Shown here in pieces: positions 45,222 to 56,094 of a stretch of 64,000 bases of DNA. Position 1 is the first letter of the stretch. Each line of letters begins with the position of its first letter. Under the pieces are notes generated by a model. That model worked only from the letters and a program-made list of their open reading frames with translations. It was not told the DNA's origin and did not search any database. The position numbers and the translations under genes were made by a program. Location of the stretch: NCBI GenBank assembly GCA_045837725.1, contig JBEWZL010000132.1:1-64000 (forward strand), given 5' to 3'. The stretch is from Vermamoeba vermiformis (lineage: Eukaryota; Tubulinea; Echinamoebida).

Positions 45222-47514
45222 CTAATCCGTGTGGCTATCCGCAAGAAATTCAAAATTTTGTTCAAATTGCGCTATGACAGTCTCCATTGATGGTCGATCT
45301 TTAGGATCTTTGCTCCAGCACTTTTCAATAATGTCAACCAGTCGCTGATCTGTTCCTTCGGGCAGCTTTTCGTGTGCGCCTTTGTCTCGAATATCAATGG
45401 CTGCGGCGAATATATCTTCGTCGTCAAAAGGAGCCTTTCCAGTCAGAATCTCGAAGCACACATTAGCGAACATCCAGACATCTGTGAGTCAAAAGAGGTC
45501 GGTTAGCGAGACATCCATTGCTGTCGTGTCGGACGTACCTGACTTTGGCGAGTACACTTGACTTGCAATCGACTCTGGTGCCATCCACTTGACTGGTCCA
45601 ATGTTGGTCTTGGTTTGACCCATCTGCTCATTTGAAGTCACGAATCGTGACATGCCAAAGTCCTGGAAAAAAAGTGTCAAAAACTATTGTGACGCAGTCA
45701 CCGACGAATGGTGTAAACACGGTGGAATTTCACAGTGACGAATTGCTTGGAAAGGAGGAGGCGATACGTACCGAAATCTTTGGTTGACCTCGATTGAGCA
45801 AGATATTTCGTGCAGCCAAGTCTCTGTGCACGATATCATTGGTGTGCAAGTGGTAGACACCGCATGCTGTGCCATACATCAACTTCAATCTCTCGTTGAA
45901 AGACAGGTCAGGATTGTCCTTGAGATACTTCTCGAGACTGCCACCGTTGCAGTACTCGAGCACAATGGCTGGCTGAGCGCCGTCAGTGCAGATACCAATC
46001 AACTGAACGATGTTTGGATGAGGTTTCATCTTGCAGTAGAGATCTGCTTCGTGTTGGAAGTCTTGCAATGCTTCGATTTGATGGTAGTACTTGACTGCTA
46101 CTTTCGCGTTGCTGAATTTTGCGATGAATACTTTGCCGTAGTTTCCGCTACCGATTTCTTTCTCGAGCTTGATCTGCGAAGCCATGACACGGTTCTTTTC
46201 GTTGCTAATGTTCGGACTTCCAGACGGGCTGCCGTTCAGTGAAGGCACTGCGCCGTAGATCGTTTCGCCGGAGTTGGTGCTCGTCAGCTCGTCTTCGTCT
46301 TTCTTCTCTTTCTTCTTTTTCTTTTGCATCTTTTTCACGCCAAAGAAAACTCCGAGGAATATTGCGGCGGCACCAGCGACTGAGAGCGACACGCCGAGGC
46401 CAATGCCCAAAGCGTCCGGTCCTGGCGGAGCTGTTCCGTTGACAGATGGTTGATTGACATTGTTGACAACATTAGGCGTGACTTGTGTAGGACTATTGCT
46501 CGTAGGAGTACCAGCTGTTGGCGGAGGATTTTTGAGCTCTGCAAATAGTCTGTTAGTTCATGAACGGCTCGTTCAGAGAAAACATACCAAGACTCATAGT
46601 CGGACCTGTAAAATTGACCGATCGTCGACTAGCGAACTCCGTCTCATCACTGCCACTAGCTATTAGCATAAAAGTGAGCCTGGCTGTTAAATTATTAGTT
46701 TGGATCCAAAGTCGCATTTCGATCTGGTACCTGGTGACGGGTTTGCAGGAAGCCAAGCTGTTACTACGGTTGTAACATCAAACACCATTTTTGCATCTGC
46801 TATGGGAGGTATGATGTTTGTCGTGATATTCGCGTAATTGGTGAGAAAATCCGCTACGAAGCGATCACTTGTCAGTTGTGATTGATTTTGGGTCAAGACT
46901 AGACTATAAAGTCCTGTTCAATACTAATTGAATTTTAAAATCATACCCATATTATTCCAAGTAATTGAACCCGAATTCCAAGTTTGAGTTGAATTGCAGA
47001 TGCACAACGTCATCGTTTCTCCACTTGCAACAAGAATATTATCGCCAAAGTACAAAATAAGCCTATGCGTTGGTAACAATTAATCATGATTTATGGCAGT
47101 ATAGTCGAAGCCTTACTTGGCGCTGATCACTTCCCAGCTGGTCCGATTGGCAGGAAAGTCCCAACCGACAAAGCCGCGAAAGTAATACAAATCAGTTTCG
47201 TTAGGACTTCGTACTCTGATTACATCTAAAAATATATCTCGAAATACATCGTCTGGGAAACCTCTGGCAACGAATCCGTCATCTGAGCTGATAAGATCGA
47301 GGGCTGTAAGAATATAAATTGTCAATACTCACAAATTGAATTAAATTAATATGTGGTTAAGCTTAGGCGGTTAGGTTTTTTAAAGGTGAATAAAAATTTA
47401 GAATTGATTTAACAAAAAGTATTTTTTTTGCTGGATCCATCACTTACTTTGAGAGTACGTTAGGCAGCTAAGCGCATAAACGCATAATATTGTAATTAAA
47501 GTCCTGCAGGTCAT
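45222..47514 (-). CDS. Receptor-like tyrosine kinase 1
   Basis: Eight exons (47448-47514, 47117-47303, 46947-47062, 46731-46898, 46588-46683, 45772-46538, 45539-45662, 45222-45481) give 594 aa. A signal peptide (MTCRTLITILCVYALSCLTYS) leads into an extracellular region of about 250 residues with a few cysteines and N-glycosylation sites (NETD, NRTS), then a Pro/Asn-rich stalk. A single transmembrane helix (LGVSLSVAGAAAIFLGVFF) ends in KKMQKKKKK. The kinase domain has GSGNYGKVF, VAVKYY, HRDLAARN, DFGMSR and PVKWMAPE. HRDLAARN plus PVKW are tyrosine-kinase signatures. It should phosphorylate tyrosine on ligand sensing. The extracellular fold was not recognised. It is a tandem paralogue of the gene starting at 50216. 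Confidence 0.9.
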
Positions 47515-47847
47515 TATGTCCGGATTCAAAGTAAGACTAACTTGATGGTGACGTGCGTCACACCATGAAGTGTCAAAAAATGAAACGGATCTACCCCTTC
47601 TGTTGTAAAGTAGTAAATCTATCAATAAAATAAAATTAAAGCTTTGACTAAACTCAATAACGAGCACAACGCCAATTTTAGCCGGTTTACGTAATTCACA
47701 ACGGTTGCGGGTTTACGTTAAGGCTGACTACTTTTTTAGTAAGTTTTAGACAAACCTTAGTTAGGTCATGACACAGGAAGTTCGTAATTTGATATTAAAA
47801 TGTTATTTACACAGGTTATTCTAGAATACATAGGTTCGTGACCGGAT
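47515..47847. other. Intergenic region between tandem receptor kinases
   Basis: This 333-bp stretch sits between the start of kinase 1 and the stop of kinase 2 (both minus strand). The region next to the start carries the kinase 1 promoter and 5' UTR. No other feature was recognised. Confidence 0.5.
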
Positions 47848-50216
47848 CTAATCGCTTTCACTTTCGCCAATAAAATCGAACTTTTGTTCGAACTCTTCAA
47901 TAACAGTGTCCATTGACGGCCTGTCATTCGCGTCTTTGCTCCAGCACTTTTCGAGAATTTCGACCAGTCGCGGATCTGTACCTTCGGGCAGTTCAGGATG
48001 TTTTCCGTTATCTCGGACATCAATAGCGACAGTGAAAATATCTTCGTTCTCGAAGGGAATCTTATTGGTGAGAATTTCATAGCATACATTAGCGAACATC
48101 CAGACATCTATTCGTTGAAAGTTGTTAGTGGACAACAGATCCAAAAGTTCGTTTGTAGAACGTACCTGACTTTGGCGAGTACACTTGACTTGCAATCGAC
48201 TCTGGAGCCATCCACTTGACTGGTCCGATGTTGGTCTTGGTGTGGCCCATCTTCTCGTTTGAAGTCACGAATCGTGACATGCCAAAGTCCTGGAAAAAAT
48301 GTGTCAAAAACTGATCTGTCGACAGATGGTGTAAAGACGGTTAACTTTGCTGTTACAATGACTGATTGCTTGGAAAGGAGCGAGTGATACGTACCGAAAT
48401 CTTTGGTTGACCTCGATTGAGCAAGATATTTCGTGCAGCCAAATCTCTATGCACGATATCGTTGATGTGCAAGTGACACACGCCACAAGCCGTGCCGTAC
48501 ATCAACTTGATCTTCTCTTCATCGGATAACAGTGGGTTGGCTTTGATGTACTTGTCGAGACTGCCACCGTTGCAATACTCGAGCACAATGGCTGGCTGAG
48601 TGCCATCAGTGCAAATACCAATCAACTGAACGATGTTTGGATGAGGTTTCATCTTGCAGTACAGATCTGCTTCGTGTTGGAAGTCTTGCAATGCTTCGAT
48701 TTGATGGTAGTACTTGACTGCTACTTTTGCATTGTTGAACTTTGCAATGTACACTTTGCCGTAGTTTCCACTGCCAATCTCTTTGTCGAGCTTGATTTGT
48801 GAGTTCTTAATGTGCGTGTTCACGACGCTGTTGGGACTACTGCCACCAGCGACACTAGAGCTAAGAGGCACTGCTTCGTAGATAGTTTCAGTTGGTCTAG
48901 GACTCTCAGCATCAGCAGCTTTCTTCTCTTTCTTCTTCTTTTGCATTCTTTTCAGGCCGAAGAACAATCCGAGGAATATGCCTGCTGCTCCAGCGACTGA
49001 CAGTGACACGCCGAGGCCGATGCCTAGCGAATCTGGTCCAGCAGGGGCAGTGCTGTTTAGATTGGAGTTGTTATTGTCCACTTGAGGTGTAAGCGCGTTT
49101 GGCGTGACTCCCGCGGGACTGTTGCTGGCCACCGGTGCACCGGATGTAGGGCCACTAACAGGTCCCGCGACAGGTCCTGCGACAGGTGTTGTTACTGGCG
49201 CTGCTACTGGCGCCACTGGTGCGACAGGCGGAGGTGTTCCGAACGCTTTAAATTCCGTTAGTTCATGAATGAATGGTTCAGTGAAAACATACTGAGTGAC
49301 AGGGTTGGAGGCGAGTATTTTGTCGATCTCTTGCTGGCAAATTGAGTTTCTTGGGCTGTAGCAGCATTGAGTATCAAGGTCAGCCGTGCTATAGTCAAAA
49401 TAAATAAGAATAAGTCTACTGTCGTCGGAAAATTGTGCGCCGATCCGTACCTGGCGCGGGGTTCGCTGGCAACCACGTATTAAGGGCGTTGGTAATATCA
49501 TACGTCATTTTACCGGCCGATAATGGAGGAATTACCAGGGATGAAAGTATTTGAAAATTTGTGCGCCAAGCAGCTGATTTAAAAAAACGGTTAGATCACA
49601 CTTGTTTTTTACTGTCGGAATTATAATCGAATCATACCCATGCTATTCCATGTGAATGTAGCTGAATCCCATGGGCTAGTTGAGACGCATAAGCCCAAGG
49701 TCATTGTGTCTCCACTAGCGATCAGAACGGTGTCGCCGAAGGGCAAAGTCAGTCTTGAAGTATTAGATCAGTTAATATAATAATAACTTCGTAGTGTAAA
49801 ATAGTATTATTAACCTACAAGGCACTGCTGACCTGCCATTCGGTTCTATTAGCTGGGAAGTCCCATCCAACAAATCCGTAGAAGTAGTAAGTTGGATATG
49901 AGTCACCACTCGTAGGACTGCGAACCCTAATTACATCAGGAAATAAATCCGTCCACGTGTAAGTAACGTCGTCCAAGCCTACGAATCCATCATCCGTGCT
50001 TATAAAATCGATTGCTAAATAAACAAAAAAATGGTTAAAACTAGGTCGTATATTATTGTCTTTTGGGCCTTTGACAAAATAAAAAGAAAATTTTGAATTT
50101 ACGAAAATTTAACGGTCAGTGCACCGATCTGCCACACGTTTTGTTTACTTACTTTGTGCGGAGGATAGTGCCCACAACAATGACAGTAATATAATAAATA
50201 TAGTCTTGCCAGCCAT
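47848..50216 (-). CDS. Receptor-like tyrosine kinase 2
   Basis: Eight exons (50153-50216, 49819-50014, 49638-49753, 49451-49573, 49293-49388, 48395-49245, 48166-48289, 47848-48107) mirror the intron positions of kinase 1 and give 609 aa. The signal peptide is MAGKTIFIILLSLLWALSSA. The extracellular domain shares FISTDDGFVG and FVGWDFPANRTEW with the paralogue. The stalk is longer and contains Val/Ala/Pro units (APVAPVAAPV, AGPVAGPVSG). The transmembrane helix and KRMQKKKKEKK stop-transfer follow. The kinase has GSGNYGKVY, VAVKYY, HRDLAARN, DFGMSR and PVKWMAPE, all catalytic residues present. The kinase domains are nearly identical in stretches of both protein and DNA, showing recent duplication or gene conversion; ectodomains have diverged more. 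Confidence 0.9.
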
Positions 50217-50503
50217 TAAGTCTGATTCAAAATAAATAATCAATTCGGTACAAAGACCGTAAAGTTAGTCTTTACGCCAATATAAGAGTGAACGCTGAAA
50301 AAGCGGCTCTGATTGTGCTGGACGTGATTGTGAAGAAAATAATTCAAATTTTAGGACCAAAACTAATTTCCTCCCTGCCAAATTTGGAGTTACGGATCCT
50401 CGTTTTGTGAATTACATTTAAATTTTAGTGTTTTGGCCCTGCGGTTATGAATCGATAAATAATTTATTTACATAGTGCATAATGTGTTGACGTGCTCCGT
50501 CTC

Positions 50504-52629
50504 TTACTCTTTCTTGTCTTGGTGGTTTTGTTTGTGGCGCTCAACTAATCCGGTGTAAGCACCATTCATTGCCAATAATTCTTCATGCGTGCCTTGTTCT
50601 ACAATACGACCACCTTGCATAAAGCAAATCTTATGGGCGTTTTGAATGGTCGTTAAACGATGCGCGATTATGATAGTCGTGCGACCGCGCATGAGCTTGT
50701 CAAGCGCTTCTTGAACTAGTCGTTCGCTCTCATTGTCGAGGGCGCTGGTGGCTTCATCGAGCAACAAAATCTTCGGGTTCTTGAGCACTGCTCGGGCAAT
50801 GGCAATACCTAAAAGTACGAGGTCAGCACGGAACTGTTGAGCTTGCTAGACTTTCAGACTTACGTTGTTTTTGACCACCCGAAAGCTGCGTACCACGCTC
50901 ACCAACAGGAGTGTCGTAGCCGAGAGGCAGAGCTGAAATGAAGTTGTGCGCATTGGCTTGCATAGCTGCGTGTATCATCTCTTCTTCAGAGCAATCAGGC
51001 TTGCCGTATCGAATGTTCTCGCCAATGGTGCCAGAGAACAAAGTAGGCTCTTGACTGACGAGACCAATGTTGGTGCGCAAGAACGACAAATCGTAATCGC
51101 GCGTGTCAACTCCGTCGATCATCACAGAGCCTTCGCTGGCGTCGTAGAATCGTTCGAGCAATTGAATGACAGTGGATTTGCCGCCACCAGAAGAACCAAC
51201 GAGGGCGACTTGTTGGCCGGGCTCGGTAGCTAAATTGAGGCCGTTGAGAATAAGGGCATCAGGGCGGCTTGGGTACGAGAACTTGACGTCTCGCATTTCA
51301 ATGCGACCTTCAGTCATTTGTTTGACCTCTCCAGATACGATTAGAGGCTTTCTTTCGATGACTTCGAATACAGCCACTGCAGCACCACGTGCCTTGGCAA
51401 TGTCGGGTAGAACTTGCATGACTTGGCCAAAACCCATGGCACCGAGAAGAATAGCAAAGAAGACACCAATGACGTCACCAGGGGCGTTCTCGCCTTTGAT
51501 GATTAATTGACCACCGTACCAGAATCCAAGCGCCATGACAGCGAAGACGAATAAGTTGGAGAAGCCGTAGCCAAGGCCGCGGATGTGGGCGCGCTTCTTG
51601 CCAGACTTGTATGCCTTGCTGAGCACTTCATCGTGTCGGGCAATCACAAATCTTTCAGCAACGAAAGAGAGCACCGTCTTGATGCCAGAAATAGCCTCTT
51701 GGGCCACAGTACTAGCAGTGGCAGCTTGCTTGGTCGCACGCTTTGCAGAGCTCGTCAGCAAGTAGCTTTCAAGGGCACCCGATGCGATGAGAGCGGGAGA
51801 CGAGGCTAACATTACAAGCGTCATCTAATACAGACACGTGTCATTAAAACTAACTGGCTGTCAAACTATGAAACACGTACCTTCCAGCCGAGATAAAGCG
51901 AGATAGCGATCGATGAAGCGGCTTGCGAGATGTAAAACATCAACAAACTCATCTTCTCAGAAACTCCCGCCAAAATCAACGCTGTGTTCGCTGACAAAGT
52001 ACCGACAAGTTCTCCCGATTGTTTGACGTCAAAGTATCCGGCCTAATGAATCCGTTAGTCTATCATCTCGAGTATAAGAATAATTCACACGTACCTCTTG
52101 TGCCAATAATGACTCGAAATATCTCGCTCTAATGCGCACAATGACCTTTTCACCGACTGTGATCCACATCATGTGTGACAGGTAGCCAAAGAGGGCACTA
52201 CCAATGCCAACACAAAGGAAGATAATAGCTAAAGATATGGTCAGTAACGCATCACTCATGTTAATTGTGACGTACCTATTTTTTGTACTTCAGCTTCGAG
52301 TACCGCGGGATCTTGCGGTGTAAAAAACAAGTTGAGAAGGTTTCCCATGAGCAATGAAAAGGCTGGATATGATACACCGTTGAATAGTGCGACTATAGAT
52401 ACGCATATGTCATTAGTAACTTTGTTGTGTACGTCGGAATTGAGATCTATCGCTTACAGATCGAGCCAAAAGCCATCATAGGGCGAAGGTCAGAAGCAAC
52501 GTCTAATATTTTGCTTAAAGGCACTGCAGGTGCGGTGTCTTTTTTGAACAGTTTCTTGCATCCGTTGTCCTTCTTGTTCTTTTTGACACTGGACGCGTCG
52601 TTTGGCATCTGAATCTTGACTTCAGCCAT
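50504..52629 (-). CDS. ABCB-family half transporter
   Basis: Six exons (52458-52629, 52276-52392, 52095-52228, 51881-52042, 50864-51824, 50504-50808) give 616 aa, the size of one membrane domain plus one nucleotide-binding domain. The N-terminal 50 residues are Lys-rich and cytosolic. Membrane helices include [55 protein letters not shown] and the following exon. The nucleotide-binding domain has Walker [10 protein letters not shown], the Q-loop QEPTLFSGT, signature LSGGQKQR, Walker [13 protein letters not shown] and the H-loop AHRLTT. All ATPase residues are intact. It would dimerise. Overall it resembles P-glycoprotein-type (ABCB1-like) halves; there is no clear mitochondrial presequence. 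The substrate is unknown. Confidence 0.92.
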
Positions 52630-53201
52630 TTGCTTTTGCTTCTGTTCACAGTTTTGCTTGATTAAACTTATTGATAATTTTAACCTTTTATGTTTGTCGT
52701 AAAAACTTCCGGGCTGGATGCTGATCGGAGGAGATCAGCACTTTAGATTTGTTCCGAAACCCCTGAACTTTGTGAACAAGAGAAAAATTCAGGACTTTTT
52801 TTGGTATTATTACGATAAAAGATCGCCTGGCTCGCGCGAATTATCTTTTACGGCCAAGGAAAGAAATTAAATTTCAAGGCAATATCCATCCGCTTCTTCA
52901 AGCACGTAATTACAGCTGCCAACGAATGATAATAATTTAAATGATATATACACTAATTTTACATACGCTGTTGTCACGTCATACTCGCGGATGAGCTGGT
53001 CGAACTCGACTGCACCAACTAGTTCTAAATGATGATAATAACCTCGTTGGATAATACATTATTTGTGATTGTATAAAATGATTGAAAAAAGACCGAGATT
53101 TTGTGGTTGTGGTGCTCATCTAGCTAGATGAAAGACAAAGTGATCGCGAAAATGTTAGGCGATTTATTATTACTTAAAAGAGACGACTCATTAAACAAGC
53201 A
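52630..53201. other. Intergenic region upstream of ABC transporter
   Basis: This 572-bp stretch holds the ABC transporter promoter side and the 3' UTR of the Cys-rich gene (both minus strand). No exon or RNA gene was recognised. Confidence 0.5.
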
Positions 53202-54217
53202 CTAAAAGCAAGTGTTAATGTTGTTGGCTGCAGGGCAGCAGGTCGAGTTGGAAGCAGGACAAACGGATGCGAATGGTGTGGTCGTAGCGCAGCAGAACTG
53301 ATGGTTGGGATCGTAGCAATGAATAGCGGAGCGTTGTTGACAGCATGACTATATTAGGAAAGGTAGGTAAGTTGAAACTGGTTGAAGAGGATCTCGGGAT
53401 CGAAATCTGGCTCAGACTTACTTGACGTTGTCCGCCGCTCAAAGGGCAAATAGTTCTACCTCCTAATTGAGATTGGCAACAGGTTTCACCGGAATTGGGA
53501 GTGAAGCAGATCGGAGTCTGGCTACCAAACGAGAGACCGCAGCAGGTTTGGCCAGGAGGACAGAGTTGACCATTAGAGCACACGCGAGACAAAGGTACTA
53601 TGCTACCCGAGCTACATCTATAATTCAAAGCATTAGTATTGATTAACAAACGTTTATGAAAGTAGATCTGAAAATTCATTATTTTTCCGTTACACAAAGA
53701 ACCGTGACATTACTACGCGATATTTAATATGACACTATCTATTATTACCTGTAAAGATTCGGATTATAGCATGTAGTACCGCACAGGGAGTCGTAGACAC
53801 TGCAGAGTTTGCAACCGTGAGCAGATGTCAAGCAACGGTGCGTCTTGCGATTGTAGCATTGGTTGCCGCACACGCCATCGTTCTTGCCACACAGTTTTCT
53901 GTTGTCTGCACACGTGTGGGTGTTGGGATTGTAGCACACAGGACCTTTAGATTGAAAATTCGTTAGATATGATTCTGATTTCATTATGGAACCGCAATTA
54001 ATACACAATTCTCGCGTAAAGCGTATAATATCATAGTAACAATCGATTTAGCTTGAAATCATAACTTCAGTTAGAGATCTGCTGTACCTAGCTGTGCATC
54101 ATGACAGCAACGGTCATGAGCGCCACAGTGACAGTTGTTTTCGACTTCAGTGATGTCACCTAGTGCGTAGATGATGAAGACGCCGATGAGCAAGCTAAGG
54201 AACAGAATAGTTTTCAT
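53202..54217 (-). CDS. Secreted cysteine-rich protein, 222 aa
   Basis: Four exons (54088-54217, 53749-53944, 53422-53617, 53202-53348) join in phase. A clear signal peptide (MKTILFLSLLIGVFIIYALG) precedes about 200 residues with more than 30 cysteines. The first half has repeated CYNP/CYNR modules (VCYNPNTHTC, QCYNRKTHRC, TCYNPNLYRC) alternating with CGKND/CGTT-type motifs. The second half has CC pairs (QTCCGL, ETCCQS, SCCQQR, QFCCAT, STCCPA). The protein should be exported and heavily disulfide-bonded. Similar modular cysteine repeats occur in cyst-wall and cell-surface proteins of amoebae, but I do not recognise the family and assign no function. Confidence 0.82.
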
Positions 54218-54921
54218 AGCGAAAGAGTTGGATCTAACTTGAAGGTTGTTACGTGGTGTTAGATTGATTTAAAATAGCATTTCAAAACGAAATTTATACC
54301 TGGTGCAGAGAATCTGTTCGTGTTACATGTGAAATGTCGTGTAAAAGCAAACTGAAACCTTTCGTGACCCGGATGTACCTTTTTTGACGTTTCCTTGACG
54401 GATAATTGCTCGAATATTCCAAATTCCAACGCTAATATGGCCAAAGGAAGAAAAATAATGCACGTGCAGCTTCTAAGAATACCAAAACCGTTTGTTTGAA
54501 CCAAATTGGAAAAAAATTAGGCTGGATCTATTTCAGTCTTAGCTGCAATTTCGTTATTATTGAGGTTGCCATTCCATTAACGATTGTTATTGAAATATCA
54601 TCTAGCAATTATCGTAGTTTGAGAGTAATTTCAAAAATTTTGCTGGATCCTGAACGTTTTTCAATTTCTGTTCGTTATTGATTTAAAGTGGATTTATTAT
54701 GATATAATAACAAGATAATGATACAAAAGATTACGACATGAAAATTTGAACGGACTTACGGAACTCCGGACGATAAGAATTCAGATCTTAAATGGAAAAA
54801 GTTATTAATAACCGGGTCAATAAAATGTTACTCGATATACTATATTAAGCATATATAGAGAGAGGATATTGCTCGTAACAGCGTTGTATTACCTGTTTGA
54901 GGCAAATCTGCTCATCCGCTC
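54218..54921. other. Intergenic region between Cys-rich and unknown-protein genes
   Basis: This is 704 bp upstream of the Cys-rich gene, with no supportable exon; short frames such as 54259-54504 lack motifs. It should include the Cys-rich gene promoter and the 3' UTR of the next gene. Confidence 0.5.
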
Positions 54922-55817
54922 TTAGTTCGTTCCTAGCAGCTTGATTTTCGAAATTTCGCAAATCTTCTTGGCTTTAGGGGTCACATTTTTAGTTACTACG
55001 ACGCAAGCTAAGACCACTTGTGGATTGACAGATTTGTACAGTTTGCCGATGCGGATTAGCAGAACAACATCAGCGATATCTACATTCTAAATATGAATGT
55101 TATTAATATACTATGTGTGTCAAATTAAATGACTTGATATCTGTATGGCTTCGACTTAATTTAGCTAAAATTTTGAATTGATATTAACTATTCAATTACA
55201 GTATTACTTTGCAATTAAATAGTTTTAAGATATTATTATATCGTGCAAATAGATATTAACGTTAAACTAATGATACGGCAAAAAATTTGGCCTAGATTTC
55301 ACGCACGTTAATTAAAATTAATTATACTAGGCTTCAATTAGCTTTGTAAACCTTCAAAAAATTAAAGGATAATTATATTTAATGTAATTACCTCTTTCAT
55401 ACTGCATAAAAACGTATTATTGCCTTGTTTGATTACATCAACGTCGATCGTTTCAGGAAAGCCATAAACAGATCCTTTTTCATCCAAATAACTCCATTTT
55501 GATAACTCTGCACCAGGAAACTCTTTTAATAGTAATTCCTGAATATTTGGTGGCGGAAATACGTTTTGAACTGGTGCGGGTGTTGTTGATGCAGCTTGTT
55601 GCTGTTGTTGAGCATTAATAACTTGAGCTTGTTGCTGGGCTGCTACAATTTCTCCTCGAATTTTAATAAATTCATTGCGAATGGACTCGCTGATTAATGT
55701 TTTAAATTCGTTTCTCAAATCTTTGTCGCTCTTGATCAAATCTAACACTTGTGCTTTATTAGGCTGGCCTGTATACGTGCCTGTTGGACTGCTGCCTGAA
55801 TACGAGGACTGCATCAT
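54922..55817 (-). CDS. Unknown protein with Gln-rich segment, 196 aa
   Basis: Two exons (55392-55817, 54922-55086) join in phase across a 305-bp intron, large for this window. The start is MMQSSYSGSSP. Residues about 20-60 are a charged helical stretch (KAQVLDLIKSDKDLRNEFKT), then a Gln/Ala run (AAQQQAQ, NAQQQQQAA). A compact C-terminal domain follows with KEFPGAELSKWSYLDEKGSV and VVLLIRIGKLYKSV. I do not recognise the family. There is no signal peptide or membrane helix, so a cytosolic or nuclear location is likely. A second in-frame ATG directly follows the first, so the exact start is uncertain by one residue. Confidence 0.7.
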
Positions 55818-56094
55818 TATGCTAGTGTTGATCAACGTAAATACGAACAACAAAAAAGAAAATCAAACCGTGTCAAAAAATGACAGGCTGTCACGCGAAA
55901 TGTCACGTTAAATTACGTAGCGAACGCCACCAATAGCACGTAATAACATCCTAAGCCTTAATATAACGATGAATATCATAAAATGAGCTTAATCAGGAAG
56001 ATTTTGGACCAAGCAAACAAAGTTGTTGGATTTATGTACAAACAAACTTTTATTACAAGAGCAAAAAGTTACTATATAATACAACGTTGATATA

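Noticed and set aside
45784-46242. Plus-strand 152-aa open frame
   Set aside because: It is the exact antisense shadow of the receptor kinase 1 kinase exon, which has strong motifs and correct splicing.
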